From positions 248,001 through 312,000 of the forward strand of contig CAVWYY010000004.1 of the NCBI GenBank assembly GCA_963759375.1: a stretch of DNA of 64,000 nt. Reading direction: 5' to 3'. Position numbers and translations under genes: made by a program. The DNA is from DASSUW01 sp963759375 (GTDB taxonomy: Bacteria; Actinomycetota; Thermoleophilia; Solirubrobacterales; Solirubrobacteraceae). Below the pieces are notes generated by a model, which was not told the DNA's origin, did no database searches, and saw only the letters and a program-made list of their open reading frames with translations. Below, one piece after another: positions 1 to 7,120 of this stretch (position 1 is its first letter; each line of letters starts with the position of its first letter).

Positions 1-1986
1 GGCCGGTCACCGTCGAGGGCGACGGCGAGCACACGGTCGAGTACCGCTCGACCGACGTGGCGGGCAACGAGGAGGCGATCAAGAAGGTCGACTTCACGAT
101 CGGCGGCGCGGCCGACGACGAGACCCGCCGGTGACGACCCATGCGCTCGACCCGGCGCAGCCGGGCGCGGGCGGGACGTACGACGGCCGGTGGACGTGAC
201 GCTGTCGGCGACGGACCCGGCCGAGGGCGGCGCCGAGCCGGGACGCACGAGGTCAACGCCACCGGGCTTCAGCTGGAACCCGAACTCGGTCAACGCCACG
301 ACCGGCGACGTGGTCCGGTGGAACTTCCCAGAGGCCACGGCGGGCTTCCCGCATGACGTCTGGGTCATCAAGCCGGGCGAGGCGCCCGACTCCGCGGGCA
401 CGCAGGTCGCCGACGGAGCGAACCAGCCCGGCGGCGCGCCGGTCTCGACGACGGTGGACCAGGCGGGCGACTGGACGTACCTGTGCAAGCTCCACTCGTC
501 CGTCCAGGAGGGCCAGTGGACGGGCATGGTCGGCACCGCCCACGTCGCGCAGGGCAGCGGCGCGGCGAGGGCTCGGGCGTCGACTTCACCGAGTACCGGG
601 TGAACACCGGCGGCGCGACCGGCGACTGGGTGCGCTCCGACAACACCGGGGGCGACGATCCGTTCGAGACGTCGTTCACGGTCGACGACGAGGGCAGCCA
701 CGTCGTCGAGTACCGCTCGACCGACAACGCCGGGAACCAGGAGGCCATCAAGTCGGTCGCGTTCTCGATCGCGGCCGCGGACCCGGACGCGCCGTCGGTG
801 GAGGGCTTCGCCGACCCGGCGACGGGCGCGGCGCCGCTGCTGGTGCAGTTCTCGGCGACGGGGCTGGATCCGCAGGGCGGCCCGCTCGACGTACGAGTGG
901 GACTTCGAGACGACGGCAGCGGCTCGTTCAAGCAGAGCCCGGAGCACACGTACACGGGCGCCGGGGACCTACCACGGCGACGGTGACGGCGACCGATCGG
1001 CAGGGCAAGACCGGCAGCGGCCACCGTGACCGTCGTGGTGACGCGAGGACCGGCAACCAGGCGCCCGTGGCGCGGGCGACGGCCGACCCGAAGTCCGGGC
1101 CAGGCGCCGCTGGCCGTGCAGTTCAGCGCCACGGCCACCGATGACCGGCCGGCGGGCGAGCTCACGTACCTGTGGGACTTCGACGACGGCGGCGCGAGCG
1201 CGCTCGGCCGAAACGCGACCCACACGTACACGCGGCCGGGGACCTACCACGCGACGGTGACGGTGACCGACGCCGAGGGCGCGTTCGACACCGCCGAGGT
1301 CGTCATCACGGTCGAGAACCCGCCCGGCAACGTCCCGCCGACCGTGCAGGCGGCGGCGACGCCGCGGTCCGGCGCGGCGCCGCTGCGGGTGAGCTTCAGC
1401 TCGTCCGCGGTGGATCCGGACGGCGATCAGGTCTCGACGGTGTGGGACTTCGGCGACGGCGTGAAGGCGGGCGGCGCGAACATCGCCCACACCTACACGC
1501 AGGCCGGGCAACTACACGGCGACCGTGACCGTCAAGGACCCCGGGGGGCTGACGGCCACCGACTCGGTGACGATCACCGTGAGCACCACGGCCCGCAGCG
1601 CGCCGCAGGGCTCACCGCCGAGCCGCGGTGACGACTCGGGCGAGTCCACGGATCAGCCGCTCGTGCGGGGCCCGAGGTCCAAGGGCGTACGGTCGGTCAT
1701 CAAGCGCGGCCTGCGGCTCAGGGTCACGTGCGATGACACGGAGGCGTGCCGTGCGAAGTCGGTGCTGCGCGTCTCGGGCGAGCGGCTCGGCGCGTCCAAG
1801 GCTGTGCGCATCGGGGCCGGCAAGTCGCGCACGGTCGTGATCCGGCTCGACCGCACGGTCCGGCGGAACCTCGTGGCGGCGATGCGCCAGGCCGGCATCC
1901 GGCGCCTGAAGGCCACCGCGGTCACGAAGGTCGCGAGCACTGAAGGCATGCGCACCGTCCGCGTGAAGGTGCAGCTGAAGCGCTGA
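1..1986 (+). pseudogene. C-terminal part of a secreted PKD/cupredoxin multidomain protein, frameshifted
   Basis: Partial at the left edge. The protein carries Ig-like modules with an EYRSTD.AGN.E signature (about 3-110 and 585-775). Between them is a plastocyanin-like cupredoxin stretch (about 262-545) with the type-1 copper ligand pattern HDV...YLCKLH...TGMVG. Three PKD repeats follow (about 800-1580, with WDF.. and HTYT motifs), then a basic C-terminal domain (about 1650-1983) ending at TGA 1984. The reading frame changes at least ten times between about 124 and 1506 by one-base gains (near 891, 966, 973, 1019, 1097, 1506) and losses (near 124, 186, 560, 910, 1044). The pieces join into one continuous protein with no nonsense codon in the restored frame. 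Such modules usually belong to extracellular PQQ-sugar-dehydrogenase, ThuA or PKD proteins. The catalytic part, if any, lies outside the window. Whether it is a pseudogene or an assembly problem is open. Confidence 0.75.
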
Positions 1987-2030
1987 GCGGGAGGCTCCCG
2001 CGGGTCGGTCCGTCGGTCGCTAGGCGACCG
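1987..2030. terminator. Paired terminator-like hairpins between convergent genes
   Basis: Two short stem-loops lie in the convergent gap. Arms GCGGGAG and CTCCCGC occupy 1987-1993 and 1995-2001. Arms CGGTCGC and GCGACCG occupy 2014-2020 and 2024-2030, with loop TAG. There is no T tract, as is common in high-GC actinobacteria. The second hairpin includes the stop codon of the minus-strand gene. Confidence 0.45.
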
Positions 2031-2307
2031 GCGTGACCGGCCCGCACGCGAGCAGGTCGGAGACCAGCGCGTCCGCGCGCTCGGACGTCCAGCGCCCGCT
2101 GGAGACGAGGTGGGCGGCCAGCACCTCCACGTCCTCCAGGGCAGCGCGCGACTCGTCCAGGTCGGCGGCGAAGATGAGGTTGTCGGCGGCCTCGCGGATG
2201 CGGTCCTGCTCGGCGGGCTGCAGCTTCGACGGCCCGAGATCCTCGAGCGTCTTGACGACGCGTCCGTAAGCCTGTGTGCGGTCCGAAGTCATCTTGATCA
2301 CAGTCAT
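2020..2307 (-). CDS. Small hypothetical protein (95 aa)
   Basis: I do not recognise a family. The product is mostly helical and charged, with the segment KLQPAEQDRIREAADNLIFA and a leucine-rich C-terminal half ending in CGPVTPVA. The open frame continues upstream to 2550, but that extension is low-complexity and runs antisense over the next gene. I therefore choose the ATG at 2307 (MTVIKMTSDR). An ATG at 2292 is an alternative. Neither start has a good ribosome site. It is divergent from the PspC operon, with a CRP-like palindrome in the gap. The spacing and acidic helices would suit a small cytosolic protein, but no function can be assigned. Confidence 0.6.
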   Translation of the reverse strand: MTVIKMTSDRTQAYGRVVKTLEDLGPSKLQPAEQDRIREAADNLIFAADLDESRAALEDVEVLAAHLVSSGRWTSERADALVSDLLACGPVTPVA

Positions 2308-2348
2308 CGTCAGTCTAGGAACGGTCTTAAGAGCTGCCACGAGATTTT

Positions 2349-2364
2349 TGTGAGGTTCGTCACA
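2349..2364. promoter_or_regulatory. CRP/GlxR-like palindrome
   Basis: TGTGAggttcgTCACA is a perfect match to the TGTGA-N6-TCACA operator of CRP-family regulators. It sits between the divergent starts at 2307 and 2453, 41 bases upstream of the minus-strand gene and 88 bases upstream of the plus-strand one. The match is seen directly; binding is inferred. Confidence 0.5.
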
Positions 2365-2452
2365 GGAGTCGGGGAGGCCTCGGGGATCGACTCGGGGTCT
2401 CTGAGGGTCATCCCCAATGGGAAACAGAGCGCCGTGGGACGAGGCTTGATAC

Positions 2453-3571
2453 ATGACCGAGGACACCACTCCCCAGACTCCTGAGAACCCCGCCCCGGAG
2501 CCGGAGCCAGAGCCGCGGCGGCTGCAGCGCTCCGGGTCGGACGCCGTCATCGGCGGCGTCGCGAGCGGCCTCGGTCGCTACTTCGGCGTCGACCCGATCC
2601 TGTTCCGGATCGGGTTCGTCGTGCTCGCGTTCATCGGCGCGGCCGGCGTCGTCGCGTACCTCGCTCTGCTCGTGTTCGTTCCTTCCGACGGCGAGCCGCG
2701 CCCGAGCGGCACGGGCAGCCGGGCGCTCGCGGTCGGCGGCACGATCGTCCTGGGCTGCGTGCTCATCACGTTTCTCAGTCCTCCTCTCTTCTTCTTCGGC
2801 CCCGGTCTGCTCGTCGTCGCCCTGGTCGGGCTGGCCGGGTACCTGCTCTGGCGCGCGCTCGGCGGACAGGCCGACGGCGACGACCCGGCCCGGACCGTCG
2901 GCCGGATCGTCGTCGCGGCCCTCATCGGCGTCGCCGCGCTCGGAGCCGCTCTCGGCGTCGGCCTTGCGGCGGCCCTGGGCGGGGGCGTGGTGATCGCCTC
3001 CCTGGCCGTCGTCGCCGGCCTGGCCCTGATCGGCACCGCGTTCGTCGGGGGCGCGCGCTGGTTGATCGTCCCGGCGCTCGTGCTCGTGCTCCCGCTGGGG
3101 ATCGTGTCGGCGGCCGGCATCGAGTTCGACGGCGGTGTCGGCGACCGCGAGTATCGCCCGGCGACGATGTCGCAGGTGCGCGACCAGTACGACCTCGGCA
3201 TCGGCTCGATGGTGGTCGACCTGCGCGACATCGACCTGCCGCAGGGCCGCACCGACCTCAACGTGGACGTCGGCCTCGGCGAGGCGGTCGTCTACGTGCC
3301 GTCCGGCGCCTGCATCACGTCCGACGTCCAGGTCGGCGCCGGCGCGTCGGACATCCTCGACCGCGAGAACAACGGCGTCGACGTCGACGACGTGAACGCC
3401 GGGATACCGCCGACCGGCCGGCCGCAGCTGCACATCGAAGCCGACGTCGGCATGGGCGTCGTGGAGGTCGTCCGCGAGGGCCACCTGCGCGACCAGTTCG
3501 ACGGCAACCAGTTCAACCGCTTCGGCGATCGCGTCGAGGTCGACGACGACGGCGGCACGCTCTGCGCGTGA
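2453..3571 (+). CDS. PspC domain membrane protein with LiaF-like C-terminus
   Basis: A 372-residue membrane protein. An acidic, proline-rich N-terminal tail (about 1-22) precedes a PspC domain (about 22-82; IGGVASGLGRYFGVDPILFR then a hydrophobic helix). Four or so further membrane segments span about 95-225. The C-terminal extracytoplasmic part (about 250-372) has the repeated short-strand pattern DLNVDVGLGEAVVYVPSG typical of LiaF/DUF2154-like cell-wall stress modulators. It is the first gene of a four-gene operon and overlaps the next gene by 4 bases. By analogy with LiaF, it probably holds the downstream PspC-kinase inactive until envelope stress. The family assignment is firm; the regulatory role is inferred from context. 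Confidence 0.85.
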   Translation: MTEDTTPQTPENPAPEPEPEPRRLQRSGSDAVIGGVASGLGRYFGVDPILFRIGFVVLAFIGAAGVVAYLALLVFVPSDGEPRPSGTGSRALAVGGTIVLGCVLITFLSPPLFFFGPGLLVVALVGLAGYLLWRALGGQADGDDPARTVGRIVVAALIGVAALGAALGVGLAAALGGGVVIASLAVVAGLALIGTAFVGGARWLIVPALVLVLPLGIVSAAGIEFDGGVGDREYRPATMSQVRDQYDLGIGSMVVDLRDIDLPQGRTDLNVDVGLGEAVVYVPSGACITSDVQVGAGASDILDRENNGVDVDDVNAGIPPTGRPQLHIEADVGMGVVEVVREGHLRDQFDGNQFNRFGDRVEVDDDGGTLCA

Positions 3572-3753
3572 GACGGCTCGACCGGACATCGCTCGTCGCC
3601 GGGGTGGTGATCGTCATCACGGGGATCGTCCTGCTGCTGGATCGCCTCGACGAGATCGACCTGCGGTTCGGGTACGGCCTGCCGCTGCTGATCGCCACGC
3701 TGGGGGCGATCCTGCTGGCGGCGGGCCTCGAAGGTCCTGGCGATCGCGATTGA
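3568..3753 (+). CDS. Small two-helix membrane protein (LiaI/LiaF N-terminal type)
   Basis: A 61-residue protein of two hydrophobic helices (about 8-25 and 35-54) joined by a charged loop (RLDEIDLRFGYG). This is the DUF5668/LiaI-LiaF-like transmembrane pattern. The GTG start overlaps the TGA of the preceding PspC gene (GTGA), and the next gene begins 10 bases after its stop, so it is translated as part of the same operon. It probably works with the PspC/LiaF protein in the membrane as an accessory of envelope-stress sensing. No catalytic motif is present. Confidence 0.7.
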   Translation: MRRLDRTSLVAGVVIVITGIVLLLDRLDEIDLRFGYGLPLLIATLGAILLAAGLEGPGDRD

Positions 3754-3763
3754 CGGTGCCAAG

Positions 3764-4975
3764 ATGGCCCCGATGAGCGCTTCCGCCGCCATGCCGCTGC
3801 GCCGCGACTCCGAGCGCGGCCTGATCCTCGGCGTGGCGGCGGGCATCGCGCGCCGCCTCCGGATCGACCCGGTGATCGTGCGTGTGGCGTTCGCGGCCAC
3901 CACGGTGGCGGGCGGCGCCGGGCTCGTGCTCTACCTCCTCGCCTGGGCGCTGATGCCCGCGGAGGGCAGCGCCAAGGCGCCGCTCGAGCGGATCGTCGCC
4001 CGGCGCGACACCTGGCTCGTCGTGGTCGGCATGGCGTGCCTGGCGGTGGCGGCGCTCCTGCTCCTGCGCAAGTGGGGCCTGTGGTTCAGCGACCAGTTCG
4101 TGTGGCCGGTGCTGCTGGTGACCGCCGGCGGCGCGCTGATCTGGCGCCAGTCGAAGTTGCCGCCCGACGAAGCGCCGCCCACGCCGCGCGCGCCCAGCGC
4201 CCGGGCGCTGCGGCTGCCGGCCGACGCCGCCGGCCGCGCGGCGGTCGGCGCCGCGCTGGTGATCGGCGGCGGCCTCGTCTTCCTGTGGCTCAACAACGCG
4301 CTGCAGCCCGCACGCGACGTGCTGCTCGCGGTCGTCGTCGTGGTGGTCGCGCTCACGTTGATCCTCGCGCCGTGGTGGCTGCGGCTGGTGCGCGGCCTCA
4401 CGGAGGAGCGCGCCGAGCGGATCCGCTCGCAGGAGCGCGCCGAGATGGCGGCCCACCTGCACGACTCCGTGCTGCAGACGCTGGCGCTGATGCAGCGGCG
4501 CATCGACGACCCCCGCGAGGTGGCCGCGCTTGCCCGCCGCCAGGAGCGCGAGCTGCGCGCCTGGCTGAACGGGCGGCGCGCGCTCGGCGACGCCGACACG
4601 GTGGCGACCTGCCTGGAGGCGGCGGCCGCCGAAGTCGAGGAGGCGCACGGCGTGGCGATCGACGTTGTCGCGGTCGGCGACGCGCCGCTCGACAAGCGCG
4701 GCGAGGCGCTGGTCGCGGCCGCGCGCGAGGCGCTGGTCAACGCCGCGAAGTTCGCCGGCGACGCGTCGATCGCGCTGTACGCCGAGGTCGCGCCCGAGCG
4801 CATCGAGGTGTTCGTGCGTGACCGCGGACCGGGCTTCGAGCCGGAGCGCGTGCCGGCCGACCGCCGCGGCGTGCGCGAGTCGATCGTCGGCCGGATGGAG
4901 CGCCACGGCGGCCGCGCGCTCGTGTACACCGCGCCCGGCGAGGGCACCGAGATCGAGCTGGTGATCGAGCGATGA
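3764..4975 (+). CDS. PspC-domain sensor histidine kinase
   Basis: A 403-residue kinase. The N-terminal PspC domain (about 12-70) is followed by several membrane helices (about 85-210) and a HisKA_3 dimerisation/phosphoacceptor segment (about 223-275) with the phospho-histidine in MAAHLHDSVLQTL. The HATPase domain follows (N-box EALVNAAKFAG, G1 DRGPGF). The stop overlaps the response regulator start by 4 bases (ATGA), so the pair is a cognate two-component system. Fusion of PspC to the kinase, beside a second PspC protein and a LiaI-like peptide, argues for an envelope or membrane-stress signal. A second ATG lies three codons in (3773), and either may be the true start. Confidence 0.88.
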   Translation: MAPMSASAAMPLRRDSERGLILGVAAGIARRLRIDPVIVRVAFAATTVAGGAGLVLYLLAWALMPAEGSAKAPLERIVARRDTWLVVVGMACLAVAALLLLRKWGLWFSDQFVWPVLLVTAGGALIWRQSKLPPDEAPPTPRAPSARALRLPADAAGRAAVGAALVIGGGLVFLWLNNALQPARDVLLAVVVVVVALTLILAPWWLRLVRGLTEERAERIRSQERAEMAAHLHDSVLQTLALMQRRIDDPREVAALARRQERELRAWLNGRRALGDADTVATCLEAAAAEVEEAHGVAIDVVAVGDAPLDKRGEALVAAAREALVNAAKFAGDASIALYAEVAPERIEVFVRDRGPGFEPERVPADRRGVRESIVGRMERHGGRALVYTAPGEGTEIELVIER

Positions 4976-5634
4976 CGTCGGTCGTGATCGTCGACGACCA
5001 CCACCTGTTCCGCTCTGGCGTGCGCGCCGAGCTCGACGGGCTGGTCGAGGTGCTGGGCGACGCCCCGACCGTCGAGGACGCCGTACGGCTCGTGCTCGAG
5101 GCCGAGCCGGACGTCGTGCTCCTCGACGTGCAGATGCCCGGCGGCGGCGGGGTGGAGGTGATCCGCCAGGTCACCGAGCGGCGCCCGGCGCAGCGGTTCC
5201 TCGCGCTGTCGGTCAGCGACGCGCCGGAGGACGTGATCGCGGTGATCCGCGCGGGCGCGCGCGGGTACGTGACCAAGACGATCTCGCCGCAGGAGCTGGC
5301 CGACGCCGTCGACCGGATCGCGGACGGCGACGCCGTCTTCTCGCCGCGCCTGGCGGGCTTCGTGCTCGACGCGTTCGCCGGCGGGCTGCCCGAGCGTGAG
5401 GTCGACCCGGAGCTCGACCGTCTCACCGCGCGCGAGCGCGAGGTCCTCCGGCACATCGCGCGCGGCTATCTCTACAAGGAGATCGCCCAGCGGCTCTCGA
5501 TCTCGACCAAGACGGTTGAGGCCCACGTGTCGGCAGTGCTGCGCAAGCTGCAGCTGTCCAACCGGCACGAGCTGAGCCGCTGGGCTGTGCAAGGCGCTTA
5601 TCGATTGAGATTTCGCCTGCCAGGCGATCGCTGA
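4972..5634 (+). CDS. NarL/LuxR-family response regulator
   Basis: A 220-residue regulator. The receiver domain (about 1-118) has the acidic pair DDHH, the phosphoacceptor in VVLLDVQMPGGGG, a conserved Thr/Ser switch (LSVSDAP) and Lys in YVTKTISP. A linker leads to a LuxR-type helix-turn-helix (about 147-208; LTAREREVLRHIARGYLYKE..STKTVEAHVSAVLRKL). It overlaps the upstream PspC-kinase by 4 bases and is its evident partner. Expected action is DNA binding as a phosphorylated dimer, controlling envelope-stress genes and probably its own operon. Confidence 0.92.
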   Translation: MTSVVIVDDHHLFRSGVRAELDGLVEVLGDAPTVEDAVRLVLEAEPDVVLLDVQMPGGGGVEVIRQVTERRPAQRFLALSVSDAPEDVIAVIRAGARGYVTKTISPQELADAVDRIADGDAVFSPRLAGFVLDAFAGGLPEREVDPELDRLTAREREVLRHIARGYLYKEIAQRLSISTKTVEAHVSAVLRKLQLSNRHELSRWAVQGAYRLRFRLPGDR

Positions 5635-5654
5635 CGCGCTCGCCTTCGGCGACG

Positions 5655-6548
5655 TTACCCCACGCGCACCACGTCGTACGGGGTGGTCGGCGTCGCCGGC
5701 GTCGTGAAGCGGGCGTTGACGGCCCACAGGAAGCCGCCCTTCTCCGCGATCGTCGTCGGGACGTCGAAGTCGTCGTCCGTCAGGTAGCGCTTGATCTCGC
5801 CGCGCCGCAGGCCGTGCTTGAGGTGGATCACCGCGATCTTGTTGTCACGGTTCTGCACGACGTACAGCGTGCGGCCGTCGAGCAGCAGGCCGTCGCCGTT
5901 GGGCGTCGTGGCGCCGCCGAGGTCGATCTCGCGCGTGCGGCCGCTGTGCTCGTCAATCAGGAACAGCTTGCCGAGCCGGCTCTGGACCGCGATCAGCTTC
6001 CCGTGATCGGCGGCGACGATGCCGTTGAGCTCGAACGTGGTCGGGTCGGTGTCGTACTTCAGGTCCCCGGTCAGCGGCAGTGTCTTCACCTTGTTGTGCT
6101 TGACGACGTAGAGCCGCCGGTTGACCGAATCGGTGAAGTAGGCGGCGTTGCGGGTCAGCGCGACGTCGTTGATGAATGTCCGGTCCGTGGTGAGCTGGTA
6201 CTTGCGCAGCAGCTTGCCGCTGGCGGCGTTGTACACGCGCGCGGTACCGGTGGCCGCGCCGGACACGAACAGGCGGTTGTGGCGGTCGACCTTCAGGCCG
6301 GTCGCCGCGCCGCCGGTGCGCTGCACGATCACCTTTCCCTTACCGGTCTTCAGGTCGCCGCGGAAGATCGATCCGGTGGCGCGTGACCCGCTGAAGAACT
6401 GGTTGCCGAACCCAGTGGCGATGCCCTCGGGCTGCCAGCCGGGTGGCAGCGGGATCGTCTCGGGGTACGGCCGGGCCGAAGCAGGCGCGGCCAGCACCGC
6501 GGCGAGGACGAGCGACAGCAGTGATATGCGTAGTGCCGATGCAGGCAA
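5655..6548 (-). CDS. Secreted SMP-30/gluconolactonase-like beta-propeller
   Basis: A 297-residue protein with a clear signal peptide (LLSLVLAAVLAAPASA) and repeated blades typical of SMP-30/NHL-like propellers (GIATGFGNQFFSG, GLKVDRHNRLFVSG, NDVALTRNAAYFTDS, LNGIVAADHGKLIAV). Catalytic metal ligands of true gluconolactonases are not obvious, so a ligand-binding or uncharacterised extracytoplasmic role is equally possible. The only good start is TTG at 6548, so its 5' end overlaps the divergent uracil-DNA glycosylase gene by 10 bases. It is convergent with the upstream response regulator gene. Confidence 0.75.
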   Translation of the reverse strand: MPASALRISLLSLVLAAVLAAPASARPYPETIPLPPGWQPEGIATGFGNQFFSGSRATGSIFRGDLKTGKGKVIVQRTGGAATGLKVDRHNRLFVSGAATGTARVYNAASGKLLRKYQLTTDRTFINDVALTRNAAYFTDSVNRRLYVVKHNKVKTLPLTGDLKYDTDPTTFELNGIVAADHGKLIAVQSRLGKLFLIDEHSGRTREIDLGGATTPNGDGLLLDGRTLYVVQNRDNKIAVIHLKHGLRRGEIKRYLTDDDFDVPTTIAEKGGFLWAVNARFTTPATPTTPYDVVRVG

Positions 6549-7120
6549 GTTCCCTCCCAGAACTCGAGGCTCTCCACGACGAGATACGCAAGCACGGTGG
6601 CTGTGGGTTCGAACCGTGCGAAGGCGCGACCAACATGGTGCCCGGAGAAGGCGCCGCCGATGCGGACGTGATGGTGGTGGGGGAGGCGCCCGGCCGGCAC
6701 GAGGACGAGCAGGGGCGGCCGTTCGTCGGGCGAGCCGGGAAGCTGCTCGACGAGCTGCTCGCCGAGGCGGGGCTGGCGCGTGAGGAGGTCTTCATCACGA
6801 ACGTCTTCAAGGCGCGCCCGCCGGGCAACCGCGACCCGCGTGCGGCCGAGGTGGCGCACCACATGGCGTGGCTGGAGGCCCAGCTGGAGCTGATCCGGCC
6901 GCGGGTCGTGGTGACGCTGGGCCGGCACGCGCTCAAGCACTTCAGCGACGCGAAGATCGGCGAGGTCCACGGCACGCCGCTGGAGGCCGACGGGCAGACT
7001 CTGTTCCCGCTCTACCACCCGGCCGCGGCGATGTACAACCAGTCGCTGCGCACGACGTTGTTCGACGACGCCCGAGCGCTCGGTGCGTTGATTTTGAGGG
7101 CGAAGCCCTCAGAGCGGTAG
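6539..7120 (+). CDS. Uracil-DNA glycosylase, family 4-like
   Basis: A 193-residue DNA repair enzyme that would excise uracil from DNA. Family-4 motifs are present: motif A GEAPGRHEDEQGRPFVGRAG (about 48-67), FITNVFKARPPGNRDP (about 86-101), and motif B HPAAAMYN near the C-terminus. The family normally holds a [4Fe-4S] cluster with four cysteines. Here only two cysteines exist in the whole protein (CGFEPC, residues about 22-27). The KCRPP cysteine is alanine, and the next conserved cysteine is replaced in EVAHHMAWLEAQ. The start is ATG 6539, which matches family starts. The 3' end overlaps the convergent hybrid kinase by 12 bases. Confidence 0.85.
   Translation: MQASSLPELEALHDEIRKHGGCGFEPCEGATNMVPGEGAADADVMVVGEAPGRHEDEQGRPFVGRAGKLLDELLAEAGLAREEVFITNVFKARPPGNRDPRAAEVAHHMAWLEAQLELIRPRVVVTLGRHALKHFSDAKIGEVHGTPLEADGQTLFPLYHPAAAMYNQSLRTTLFDDARALGALILRAKPSER

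Noticed and set aside
2308..2550. N-terminal extension of the small minus-strand gene to 2550
   Set aside because: The extra residues are Ser/Gly-rich, antisense to the start of the PspC gene and would cover the CRP-like site and promoter gap.
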